Shown here one piece after another: positions 15,686 through 22,870 of a DNA stretch of 22,870 nt; position 1 is the first letter of the stretch; every line of letters begins with the position of its first letter. This DNA is from an uncultured bacterium (GTDB taxonomy: Bacteria; Bacillota; Clostridia; Lachnospirales; Lachnospiraceae), in the NCBI GenBank assembly GCA_905214955.1, contig CAJMON010000055.1, positions 1 through 22,870 of the forward strand, written 5' to 3'. The position numbers and the translations under genes are program-made. The notes under the pieces are model-generated. The model was given only the letters and a program-made list of their open reading frames with translations. It made no database searches and was not told the DNA's origin.

Positions 15686-17443
15686 ATGTTTTACCCAGAA
15701 GAACTAATAGAAGAAATCAGAGAAAAAAACGATATTGTGGATGTGATCGGTGCACATGTGAAGCTTCAGCGAAAAGGGTCTTCTTATTTTGGACTCTGTC
15801 CCTTCCACAATGAAAAATCCCCTTCTTTTTCCGTAAGTCCGGACAAGCAGATGTATTACTGCTTTGGATGCGGGGCAGGAGGAAATGTCTATACCTTTAT
15901 GATGGAATATGAAAATTTTTCTTTTCAGGAGGCGGTCAAAGCTCTGGCTGACCGGGCAGGCGTGGCATTGCCGGAGAGAGAATATTCGGAAGAAGAGAAA
16001 AAAGCGGCCGATATCCGCAGCCGGATTTTGGAGCTGAATAAAATGGCAGCAAACTATTTTTATTACCAGCTGCGCACGGAAAATGGAAAGCAGGCCATGG
16101 AGTATTTAAAAGGCAGGCAGCTTTCCGATGAAACCATCAAAGGATTTGCCCTTGGTTTTGCCAACAAATACAGCAACGATTTGTACCGCTACCTGAAAAA
16201 CAAGGGCGTTTCCGATGAACTTTTAAGAGAATCCGGTCTGATGAATGTGGATGAAAAGCATGGCATGTACGACAAGTTCTGGAACCGGGTCATGTTTCCC
16301 ATTCAGGATGTAAATGGCCGGGTCATTGGTTTTGGCGGCCGGGTTATGGGAGATGGAAAGCCCAAGTATTTAAATTCTCCAGAGACCAAAGTCTTTGACA
16401 AGAGCCGAAATTTATATGGGCTGCACATTGCAAGAACAACCCGGAAAAAATACCTTCTGGTGTGTGAGGGGTATATGGATGTGATTTCCATGCATCAGGC
16501 AGGTTTTAAAAATGCCGTGGCATCTTTGGGAACGGCCCTGACCTCCCAGCACGCGGCACTTTTGAAGCGGTATACCAATGAGGTCGTTCTCACCTACGAC
16601 AGCGATGAAGCAGGTGTAAAAGCAGCCTTACGTGCCATTCCCCTGGTAAAAGCGGCAGGGCTGTCGGCCAGAGTGTTGAACATGCGGCCATACAAGGATC
16701 CAGACGAATTTATCAAGGCCAAAGGAGCAGAAGCCTTCCAGGAGCGCATTGACCAGGCAGAAAACAGTTTTCTGTTTGAACTTTCCGCCATGGAAAAGGA
16801 TTACAATTTTAAAGATCCAGAAGGAAAAACCGAGTTTTTCAAGGCGGCAGCCAGAAAGCTTACCGAGTTTGAACAGGAACTGGAGCGGGAAAACTATATT
16901 CAGGCAGTGGCAGAAAGATACCACACCAGCTTTGAAAGCCTGCGCAAACTGGTGAACAAAACAGCACTGGTGACAGCGCCCCAGGTATGGCGGGAACAGG
17001 AAGCCAAAGAGGCGAGGGAACAGAAAAAAATGCCCAAAGACCAGGGAGTCAAAAAATCCCAACGCCTGCTTCTGACCTGGCTGATTGAAGAGAAAGGTCT
17101 GTATGAAAAAATCCAGAAGTGGATCACGCCGGAAGATTTTACAGAGCCTTTGTATCATGAAGTAGCAGAAGAACTGTTTGAACAGCTAAAAGAAGGTGCG
17201 GTGAATCCGGCCAGAATTGCCAATCATTATGAGGATCCGGAGCAGCAAAGAGAAGTTGCTTCCTTATTTAATACAACTGTTCCGGTGGAGAGCAAAGAGG
17301 AAAAAGAAAAAGCAGTCAAAGAGACGCTGTACAAGGTGCTGAAAAACAGCATTGAATACCGGACTGCCCACTTAGATCCCACCGATATGGCAGGCCTTCA
17401 GGAACTGTTGAATAAGAAAAAGCAGATTCAGCGTCTGGCATAA
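15686..17443 (+). CDS. dnaG: DNA primase
   Basis: Makes RNA primers at the replication fork. The 585-residue protein has the N-terminal zinc finger (C38, H41, C59, C62: CPFHNEKSPSF and YYCFGCGAGG), the RNA-polymerase-like core (about 120-250), the TOPRIM block with CEGYMDV (260-266) and YDSDEAG (304-310), and a C-terminal helicase-binding domain (from about 440). AGGAG lies ten bases before the ATG. Length is near the B. subtilis protein and all key residues are present. The gene that usually follows, rpoD (sigA), is missing; trmK begins 33 bp after the stop. Confidence 0.97.
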   Translation: MFYPEELIEEIREKNDIVDVIGAHVKLQRKGSSYFGLCPFHNEKSPSFSVSPDKQMYYCFGCGAGGNVYTFMMEYENFSFQEAVKALADRAGVALPEREYSEEEKKAADIRSRILELNKMAANYFYYQLRTENGKQAMEYLKGRQLSDETIKGFALGFANKYSNDLYRYLKNKGVSDELLRESGLMNVDEKHGMYDKFWNRVMFPIQDVNGRVIGFGGRVMGDGKPKYLNSPETKVFDKSRNLYGLHIARTTRKKYLLVCEGYMDVISMHQAGFKNAVASLGTALTSQHAALLKRYTNEVVLTYDSDEAGVKAALRAIPLVKAAGLSARVLNMRPYKDPDEFIKAKGAEAFQERIDQAENSFLFELSAMEKDYNFKDPEGKTEFFKAAARKLTEFEQELERENYIQAVAERYHTSFESLRKLVNKTALVTAPQVWREQEAKEAREQKKMPKDQGVKKSQRLLLTWLIEEKGLYEKIQKWITPEDFTEPLYHEVAEELFEQLKEGAVNPARIANHYEDPEQQREVASLFNTTVPVESKEEKEKAVKETLYKVLKNSIEYRTAHLDPTDMAGLQELLNKKKQIQRLA

Positions 17444-17476
17444 GAACAGAAATGAAAAAGAAAGTGAGAAAGAAAC

Positions 17477-18169
17477 ATGCAGTTATCTCATAGAATGCAG
17501 AGTGTGGCAGATCTTGTGACGCCGGGAGAGTGCCTGGCAGATATCGGAACAGATCATGGCTACATTCCCATTGAAATGGTAAGAACGGGACGGACAAAGC
17601 GTGCCATTGCCATGGATGTAAAAGAAGGACCGCTAAAGCGTGCTGTGGAAAATATCCACCGGGCAGACTTAGAAGAAAAGATTGAGATCAGGTTAAGCGA
17701 CGGAGCAAAAGGTCTGAAACCTTATGAGGCCGACCGGGCGGTGATTGCCGGAATGGGCGGCGCGCTGATGATCCGGATTTTAGAGGAGGGGGATACCGTT
17801 TTTCAGGCTATGGAAGAACTGATTCTGCAGCCTCAGTCAGAACTTGGAAAAGTCCGGGAATATCTGCAGAAACATGGATGGCAGATTGAAAAAGAGGATA
17901 TGGTAGAAGAAGATGGAAAATACTATGCCATGATGCGGGCAGTAAGGGGAACTATGCCAGTGCTTTCTTCAGAAGAAGCTCTGTACGGCCCGCTGCTTTT
18001 GAAAGAAAAAAACAAAGTATTGAAAGAATTTCTGGAAAAAGAATGGAACACTTATGAAAAGATCAAAAAAAGCCTGAAACAGGAAAACAGTGACAGCGCC
18101 AGACGGCGTCTGGAAGAGATTGAAGAAAAAATGAATTGTATTTTGGGTGCCAGAAAACAGGCAGAATAA
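17477..18169 (+). CDS. trmK: tRNA (adenine-22-N1) methyltransferase
   Basis: Class I SAM-dependent enzyme that methylates A22 in the D-arm region of some tRNAs. The 230-residue product has the SAM-binding motif ADIGTDHGYIP (21-31), the acidic strand end AIAMDV (43-48) and the family motif AGMGG (91-95), then a helical coiled C-terminus (about 165-230), as in TrmK/YqfN. The ribosome site is weak (GTGAGAAAGAAAC before the ATG). In many Firmicutes trmK follows rpoD and precedes a Nif3-like gene; here it directly follows dnaG and precedes a nucleoside kinase gene. Confidence 0.9.
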   Translation: MQLSHRMQSVADLVTPGECLADIGTDHGYIPIEMVRTGRTKRAIAMDVKEGPLKRAVENIHRADLEEKIEIRLSDGAKGLKPYEADRAVIAGMGGALMIRILEEGDTVFQAMEELILQPQSELGKVREYLQKHGWQIEKEDMVEEDGKYYAMMRAVRGTMPVLSSEEALYGPLLLKEKNKVLKEFLEKEWNTYEKIKKSLKQENSDSARRRLEEIEEKMNCILGARKQAE

Positions 18170-18205
18170 AAGCTGTAAATAAAGAAGCAGAAAGGAAGAT
18201 GGAAA

Positions 18206-19885
18206 ATGGAAAACAGACAGGAAACATCCATGCTTCAGATAAAAATCGGCGGCCAGACAAAAACTTATCCAGCAGGAATTACTTATCAGGAGATTGTAAA
18301 AGAATTTCAGGAAGATTCTGCCCATGCCATCGTGTTGGTAAAAGCAGATGGGCGTCTTCAGGAACTTCATAGAAAACCGATGAGAGACTGTGGTGTAGAA
18401 CCCATTACCGTTGCGCAGCCAGAAGGATTCCGGGCTTACCAGCGGAGCATGACGCTTCTCATGCTGAAAGCCATGTATCATGTGGCCGGCCATGAAAATG
18501 TAGAAAAAATTGGAATTCACTTTACCATTGGCAATGGACTATACTGTACATTCAAAGGGAAACAAAAGCTGACAGAGCTGTTTCTGGAGGAAGTGAAAGC
18601 TTACATGAGAGAGATTTCGAACCAGAATCTTCCTATTATAAAACGCAGTGTGGAGACCGGGGAAGCCATCAGCCTGTTTCGGGAATACGGCATGAAAGAC
18701 AAAGAAAAACTGTTCCATTACCGGAGAGTTTCTAATGTGAATCTCTACAGCCTGGAAGGCTTCGAAGATTATTACTATGGGTACATGGTTCCGGAAACCG
18801 GCGTGCTGAAGTGGTTTGATCTGAAATTATACGATGAAGGTTTTCTTCTGCTGCTGCCAAACCGTTCCAACCCAGAAGTGCTTCCGGACTGGCGGCCAAG
18901 AGAAAAAATTTTCTGTGTACAGAAAGAATCTCTGAAATGGGGAGAAATGCTGGATGTAGCCACAGTTGGAGATATGAACGAGTACATCGTACACAAAGAT
19001 GCCAGCGAGCTGGTACTGACAGCGGAAGCACTCCAGGAAAAGAAGATTGCAGAAATGGCTGCAAAGATTGCAGCAAATCCGGATAAAAAACTGATTATGA
19101 TTGCAGGCCCTTCCTCTTCCGGGAAGACCACATTTTCCCACCGGCTTTCCATTCAGCTGGCAGCCCATGGGTTAAAACCCCATCCCATTCCTGTGGATGA
19201 TTACTTTGTCAACCGGGAAGATACCCCAAGAGATGAAGACGGAAACTTAAATTTTGAATGCCTGGAGGCTATAGACATTGCCCAGTTTAATGAAGATATG
19301 AACCGGCTTCTGGCAGGAGAAAAGGTGGAACTGCCTACGTTTAATTTCGAAACCGGCAGAAGAGAATACCGTGGAAAATTCCGGCAGCTGGGAAAAGAAG
19401 ACATTCTGGTGATTGAAGGAATCCACTGCTTAAATGACAAGCTGTCTTATAGTCTTCCCAAAGAAAGCAAAATGAAAATCTATATCAGTGCCCTGACCCA
19501 GTTAAATGTGGATGAGCACAACCGGATTCCTACCACGGATGGGCGGCTTTTAAGAAGGCTTGTCCGGGATGCCAGAACCAGAGGTGCTTCCGCGAAAAAG
19601 ACCATTGCCATGTGGCCATCGGTGCGGAGAGGAGAAGAATCCTACATTTTCCCCTACCAGGAAGAAGCGGATATTATGTTTAACTCTGCACTGATCTACG
19701 AGATTTCTGTGCTGAAAATGTATGCGGAGCCTTTGCTTTACAGTATCCGGGAGGATGAGCCGGAGTACCAGGAAGCAAAACGCCTGTTGAAGTTTATGGA
19801 TTATTTTCTGGGAATTCCAGACGACAGCATTCCAAACAATTCCCTTCTTCGGGAGTTTATCGGCGGAGGATGTTTCCGCCTGTAA
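18206..19885 (+). CDS. TGS-domain nucleoside kinase (uridine kinase-like)
   Basis: Probably phosphorylates a nucleoside, with uridine-kinase-type chemistry. The 559-residue protein joins an N-terminal TGS domain (about 10-72), a region resembling the second additional domain of threonyl-tRNA synthetase (about 75-240) and a P-loop kinase domain with Walker A GPSSSGKTT (301-309) and the PVDDYFVNRED segment typical of uridine kinase / phosphoribulokinase folds. AAAGGAAG precedes the ATG at 18206; an in-frame ATG at 18230 is an alternative. The gene is in a tight row with dnaG-trmK and glpK. The exact substrate, and the role of the synthetase-like part (perhaps RNA or nucleotide sensing), are unknown. 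Confidence 0.85.
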   Translation: MENRQETSMLQIKIGGQTKTYPAGITYQEIVKEFQEDSAHAIVLVKADGRLQELHRKPMRDCGVEPITVAQPEGFRAYQRSMTLLMLKAMYHVAGHENVEKIGIHFTIGNGLYCTFKGKQKLTELFLEEVKAYMREISNQNLPIIKRSVETGEAISLFREYGMKDKEKLFHYRRVSNVNLYSLEGFEDYYYGYMVPETGVLKWFDLKLYDEGFLLLLPNRSNPEVLPDWRPREKIFCVQKESLKWGEMLDVATVGDMNEYIVHKDASELVLTAEALQEKKIAEMAAKIAANPDKKLIMIAGPSSSGKTTFSHRLSIQLAAHGLKPHPIPVDDYFVNREDTPRDEDGNLNFECLEAIDIAQFNEDMNRLLAGEKVELPTFNFETGRREYRGKFRQLGKEDILVIEGIHCLNDKLSYSLPKESKMKIYISALTQLNVDEHNRIPTTDGRLLRRLVRDARTRGASAKKTIAMWPSVRRGEESYIFPYQEEADIMFNSALIYEISVLKMYAEPLLYSIREDEPEYQEAKRLLKFMDYFLGIPDDSIPNNSLLREFIGGGCFRL

Positions 19886-19914
19886 GGAAAAAAGAGACTT
19901 GGAGAGACAAATAG

Positions 19915-21414
19915 ATGCAGAAATCATATATAATGGCGCTGGATGCAGGAACCACCAGCAACCGGTGCATTCTTTTTAATAAAGAAGGAAAAATTATCAG
20001 CATTGCCCAGAAAGAATTTACCCAGCATTTTCCAAAACCGGGCTGGGTAGAACATGATCCGGGAGAAATCTGGTCCACCCAGCTGGGAGTGGCAGTGGAA
20101 GCCATGCAGAAAGCAGGCCTTAGTGCAGATAACATTGCAGGCATTGGCATTACCAACCAGAGAGAGACTGCCATTGTGTGGGAAAAAGAGACCGGGGAGC
20201 CGATTTATCCGGCAATCGTATGGCAGTGCCGCAGGACAGCGGATATCTGTGACGGTTTAAGAGAAAAAGGACTGACAGAAACCATCCGGAAAAAGACAGG
20301 GCTGGTGATTGATGCCTATTTTTCCGCTACAAAGATCCGCTGGATTTTGGATCATGTGCCGGGAGCCCAGGAGCGGGCAGAAAAAGGAGAGCTTTTGTTT
20401 GGAACCGTGGAAACCTGGCTGATCTGGCGACTGACAAAAGGAGCTGTCCATGTAACCGATTATTCCAATGCTTCTCGGACCATGCTGTTTAACATTCAGA
20501 CCCTGGAATGGGATGAGGATATTTTAAAGGAACTGAACATTCCAAGATGTATGCTGCCAAAAGCCTGCCCTTCCAGCCAAATCTACGGGCATACGGATCC
20601 GGTGTTTTTTGGCGGTCCCATTCCTATTGCTGGTGCGGCAGGAGACCAGCAGGCGGCCCTCTTTGGGCAAACCTGCTTCCACGCAGGAGAAGCGAAAAAT
20701 ACCTACGGTACCGGCTGTTTTCTTCTGATGAATACCGGACATGCACCGGTGTATTCAGAAAACGGCCTGGTTACCACCATTGCATGGGGCATTGATGGAA
20801 AGGTCTCTTATGCACTGGAGGGATCCATTTTTGTGGCCGGTGCCGCAGTCCAGTGGCTTCGGGATGAGCTTCATTTGATTGAATCTTCCGCAGATTCCGA
20901 GCGACTGGCCATGGAAGTAGAGGATACCAACGGCTGCTATGTGGTTCCGGCGTTTACCGGACTTGGGGCGCCTTACTGGGATGCTTATGCCAGAGGAACC
21001 ATTGTGGGAATTACCAGAGGGGTGAACCGGGCCCACATTGTAAGGGCAACTCTGGAATCCATTGCCTATCAGGTAGAAGATGTGCTAAAAGCCATGGAAG
21101 CGGATTCCGGTATTCATCTGACCTCATTAAAGGTAGACGGGGGTGCCAGCGCCAACAACTTTCTGATGCAGACTCAGTCGAATATTATCGGGGCACCAGT
21201 GCAGCGCCCGGTCTGCGTGGAGACTACCGCCATGGGAGCTGCTTATCTGGCAGGACTGGCAGTGGGCTACTGGAAGAATCGGGAAGAAGTGGTTAAAAAT
21301 CAGGCAGTGGAAAAAATCTTCCAGCCGCAGATCTCAGAAGAAGAGCGGAAGAGAAAAAGAAAAGGCTGGGAGAAGGCAGTCCGGTGCGCTTATGGATGGG
21401 CAAAAGAAGAATAA
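19915..21414 (+). CDS. glpK: Glycerol kinase
   Basis: Phosphorylates glycerol to glycerol-3-phosphate. The 499-residue protein has the normal length and the FGGY landmarks: ALDAGTTSNR (8-17; most have Q where A11 is), NQRE (81-84), Y135, catalytic D244 in GAAGDQQAALFG, and KNTYGTGCF. GGAGAG lies nine bases before the ATG. In enterococcal and bacillar enzymes a histidine shortly before PIAG is phosphorylated by HPr and activates the kinase; the aligned residue here is V230, so PTS activation by this site is unlikely (inference). No glpF, glpD or glpO is adjacent, so its grouping with the replication/tRNA genes is unusual. A terminator follows. Confidence 0.95.
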   Translation: MQKSYIMALDAGTTSNRCILFNKEGKIISIAQKEFTQHFPKPGWVEHDPGEIWSTQLGVAVEAMQKAGLSADNIAGIGITNQRETAIVWEKETGEPIYPAIVWQCRRTADICDGLREKGLTETIRKKTGLVIDAYFSATKIRWILDHVPGAQERAEKGELLFGTVETWLIWRLTKGAVHVTDYSNASRTMLFNIQTLEWDEDILKELNIPRCMLPKACPSSQIYGHTDPVFFGGPIPIAGAAGDQQAALFGQTCFHAGEAKNTYGTGCFLLMNTGHAPVYSENGLVTTIAWGIDGKVSYALEGSIFVAGAAVQWLRDELHLIESSADSERLAMEVEDTNGCYVVPAFTGLGAPYWDAYARGTIVGITRGVNRAHIVRATLESIAYQVEDVLKAMEADSGIHLTSLKVDGGASANNFLMQTQSNIIGAPVQRPVCVETTAMGAAYLAGLAVGYWKNREEVVKNQAVEKIFQPQISEEERKRKRKGWEKAVRCAYGWAKEE

Positions 21415-21422
21415 TGGAAGGG

Positions 21423-21451
21423 AAAAGCCTGGCGAAAAAAGCCAGGCTTTT
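21423..21451 (+). terminator. Terminator after glpK
   Basis: AAAAGCCTGGC (21423-21433) pairs perfectly with 21441-21451 around a GAAAAAA loop, ending in TTTT. It closes the dgt-to-glpK group and separates it from the polysaccharide locus. Confidence 0.9.
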
Positions 21452-21485
21452 GACAATTATGTCAAAAAAGTGGTCAATTATGCCA
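21451..21485. promoter_or_regulatory. Tandem operator-like repeats upstream of the polysaccharide promoter
   Basis: TGACAATTATGTCA (21451-21464) is a perfect palindrome with 5-bp arms. Its right part recurs as CAATTATGCCA (21475-21485), exactly 21 bp (two helical turns) after CAATTATGTCA (21454-21464). Both lie just upstream of the promoter at 21502. This fits a binding site for a dimeric regulator; none is encoded nearby. Confidence 0.45.
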
Positions 21486-21501
21486 TTTGCCGGAAATCGC
21501 C

Positions 21502-21530
21502 TTGACTTTGATTTTTAATTGAGGTATGAT
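21502..21530 (+). promoter_or_regulatory. Strong promoter of the exopolysaccharide locus
   Basis: TTGACT (21502-21507) and TATGAT (21525-21530) lie exactly 17 bp apart. RNA would start near 21537, leaving a long AT-rich leader of about 165 nt before the sugar transferase. In this leader the 10-mer ATTTGCCGGA (21561-21570) repeats a copy at 21485-21494. I see no ORF or clear hairpin terminator in it. Confidence 0.8.
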
Positions 21531-21700
21531 GAAACGGATTTAAGGCTACATAAGAAAGTTATTTGCCGGATATAGAAAACATAGAAAAATAAGCACATAT
21601 TTTCATAAAAACGATTTCATGCGAACAAAAATGTCCGGAAACGAGCAAAAAACGAAAGAAAAAGATAAGAGAAAAGAAATAAAAAGGGTGTACAAAAAAA

Positions 21701-22384
21701 GTGGATATTGCAGAACAAAATGTAATGGGACTTGGAAAAGAAGTTGTCGTAGACCGTAAACAGAACCTGAGAGATCATCGCACTTACTGGATCGGGCGCA
21801 GAGCACAGGATATTGTGTTTTCTTCCCTGGCGCTGGTGGTTTTGTCTCCGTTGATGCTTGGCATTGCGGCAGCTATTGTCATTGATGATCCGTCCGCGGG
21901 GCCGATTTTTACCCAGGAGCGTGTAGGACGGAAAGGAAAGACCTTTAAATTTTATAAATTCCGTTCCATGTGTCCAAATGCAGAAGCAAAACTGGAAGAG
22001 CTTTTAGACAGCAATGAGATGGACGGCCCGGTTTTCAAGATGAAAGATGATCCCAGAATCACCAGAGTGGGAAAATTCATTCGAAAGACCAGCTTAGATG
22101 AACTGCCTCAGCTGTGGAATATTTTGAAAGGCGACATGAGTATCGTAGGTCCCCGCCCGGCGCTTCCAAGAGAAGTTGCCCAGTATGGCCCCTACGAAAA
22201 ACAGCGTCTTTATGTAACGCCGGGCTTAAGCTGCTATTGGCAGATCGCCCCGCACCGGAATGACTTAAGCTTCGAAGAGTGGATGAACCTGGATGTAAAA
22301 TACGTCCAGGAACGGAGTTTCCTGGTAGACTGGAAAATCATCTTTCTGACCATGCGGGCAGTACTGTTTGGCCACGGAGAATAA
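21701..22384 (+). CDS. Undecaprenyl-phosphate sugar phosphotransferase
   Basis: Bacterial sugar transferase (WcaJ / EpsL type) that loads the first sugar-1-phosphate onto undecaprenyl phosphate to begin polysaccharide synthesis at the membrane. The 227-residue protein is of the short form: one hydrophobic hairpin with a Ser-Pro break (about 37-61), then a cytoplasmic catalytic part with KFRSM (86-90), DELPQLWN (133-140) and IVGPRP (148-153). The start is GTG at 21701 with AAGGG about 12 bases before; an ATG at 21725 (residue 9) is possible but lacks a ribosome site. It is the first gene of a likely exopolysaccharide operon, followed by a UDP-glucose dehydrogenase. The sugar is not predictable. 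Confidence 0.92.
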   Translation: MDIAEQNVMGLGKEVVVDRKQNLRDHRTYWIGRRAQDIVFSSLALVVLSPLMLGIAAAIVIDDPSAGPIFTQERVGRKGKTFKFYKFRSMCPNAEAKLEELLDSNEMDGPVFKMKDDPRITRVGKFIRKTSLDELPQLWNILKGDMSIVGPRPALPREVAQYGPYEKQRLYVTPGLSCYWQIAPHRNDLSFEEWMNLDVKYVQERSFLVDWKIIFLTMRAVLFGHGE

Positions 22385-22405
22385 ACCGGTTTGCAAAAAT
22401 GCTGC

Positions 22406-22480
22406 GGCGGAGTGAATGGATGCGGTTGCGGCGTTGAGGGATGTCTACACGAAAGTTTTAGTGAGTGAGTTGGAGTACAC
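22406..22480 (+). repeat. Copy B of the dispersed intergenic element
   Basis: Within the 166-bp gap before the UDP-glucose dehydrogenase gene lie GGCGGAG (22406), ATGCGGT (22420), CGAAA, GTGAGTGAG (22461) and AGTACAC (22474), in the same order and orientation as at 1548-1649. It is shorter than copy A (75 against 102 bp from GGCGGAG to AGTACAC) and has no left arm to pair with its right end. TTTGCAAAA flanks it on both sides (22390-22398, 22507-22515), which could be a target duplication or chance. Confidence 0.6.
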
Positions 22481-22550
22481 CCAAATGCCCATAGATAAAA
22501 ATGTGTTTTGCAAAATGAGGTTCAGATAGAAACAAAGGAGTACATAAATT

Positions 22551-22870
22551 ATGAAGAATTACAAAATCGCAGTTGCAGGAATGGGCTATGTAGGTTTGTC
22601 CATTGCCACACTGCTTTCCCAGCATCATCAGGTAACTGCAGTCGATATTATTCCGGAAAAAGTTGATCTGATCAACAACCGAAAATCTCCTATTCAGGAT
22701 GAATATATTGAAAAATATCTGGCGGAAAAAGAATTGAATCTGACAGCAACGCTGGATGCAAAGGCAGCATATTCGGATGCGGATTTTGTAGTTGTGGCTG
22801 CACCGACAAATGTCTACTCAACAAACCGTATTGACGTAGCATCGTCGAAAAGAACCTGTTTTGCACACTA
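22551..22870 (+). CDS. ugd: UDP-glucose 6-dehydrogenase, 5' part (runs off the window)
   Basis: Oxidises UDP-glucose to UDP-glucuronate for polysaccharide synthesis. Only 106 codons are present. The N-terminal Rossmann motif AVAGMGYVGLS (7-17), the acidic D32 after the second strand, SPIQDEYIE (46-54) and ADFVVVAAPTN (77-87) are clear. AAAGGAG is ten bases before the ATG. From codon 88 (base 22812) on, the translation no longer follows the usual family pattern (YD...NFFDTSSVE); it reads VYSTNRIDVASSK and stays open to the end. Related UDP-N-acetylmannosamine dehydrogenases share the motifs, so the exact substrate is likely but not certain. Confidence 0.8.
   Translation, partial: MKNYKIAVAGMGYVGLSIATLLSQHHQVTAVDIIPEKVDLINNRKSPIQDEYIEKYLAEKELNLTATLDAKAAYSDADFVVVAAPTNVYSTNRIDVASSKRTCFAH

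Noticed and set aside
17969..18520. 183-codon Phe-rich minus-strand open frame
   Set aside because: Phe runs reflect AAA/GAA-rich coding DNA of trmK and the nucleoside kinase on the other strand.
21450..21455. TTGACA as a second -35 for the polysaccharide locus
   Set aside because: No acceptable -10 at 16-18 bp; the hexamer overlaps the terminator end and the palindrome.
1..22870. CRISPR array, tRNA, rRNA, complete insertion sequence or prophage
   Set aside because: No regularly spaced repeats, no cloverleaf in the gaps, no transposase or integrase gene seen.

Overview
The window looks like chromosomal DNA of a gut-type Firmicute of class Clostridia, most likely a Lachnospiraceae member (Blautia / Ruminococcus / Dorea-like). 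This rests on moderate GC content, strong AGGAGG ribosome sites, sigma-A type promoters, the argCJBD operon with bifunctional ArgJ, and the comEA / two-component / GerMN / comEC / dgt / dnaG / trmK order. The genus is an inference; no rRNA or other marker is present.

Layout. (1) 1-6202: arginine biosynthesis. argG lies on the minus strand with its own terminator; a 402-bp divergent control region follows, then argC-argJ-argB-argD on the plus strand, closed by a terminator. The control region holds two good promoters, ARG-box-like operators and a 161-nt stem-closed element. (2) 6204-7789: a small accessory pair, a low-GC 120-residue protein (DUF6864-like) and a HipA-like protein kinase. (3) 7817-8289: a hairpin that looks like a terminator but also carries the ribosome site of the next gene, a small YdcZ-type DMT transporter. 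(4) 8343-14561: a competence / signalling operon: lipoprotein ComEA, OmpR-type regulator, sensor kinase, GerMN lipoprotein, ComEC. (5) 14585-21451: dgt, dnaG, trmK, a TGS-domain nucleoside kinase and glpK, closed by a terminator. rpoD, usually next to dnaG, is absent. (6) 21451-22870: start of an exopolysaccharide locus with repeated operator-like sites, a strong promoter, a long leader, an undecaprenyl-phosphate sugar transferase and the 5' part of a UDP-glucose 6-dehydrogenase gene that runs off the window and looks abnormal over its last ~60 bases.

How they work together. ArgJ recycles acetyl groups, so ArgJ, ArgB, ArgC and ArgD take glutamate to ornithine, and ArgG acts later, on citrulline; argF and argH are not in the window. 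ComEA (DNA receptor) and ComEC (channel) would act together in DNA uptake, and the two-component genes between them may control or sense envelope state.

The most interesting points are: a dispersed intergenic element found in the leaders of both argC (1490-1650) and the UDP-glucose dehydrogenase gene (22406-22480); the regulator-kinase-GerMN lipoprotein trio inside a competence operon, resembling actinobacterial mtrA-mtrB-lpqB; the kinase / DUF6864 pair; the combined terminator / ribosome-site hairpin; and the missing rpoD.
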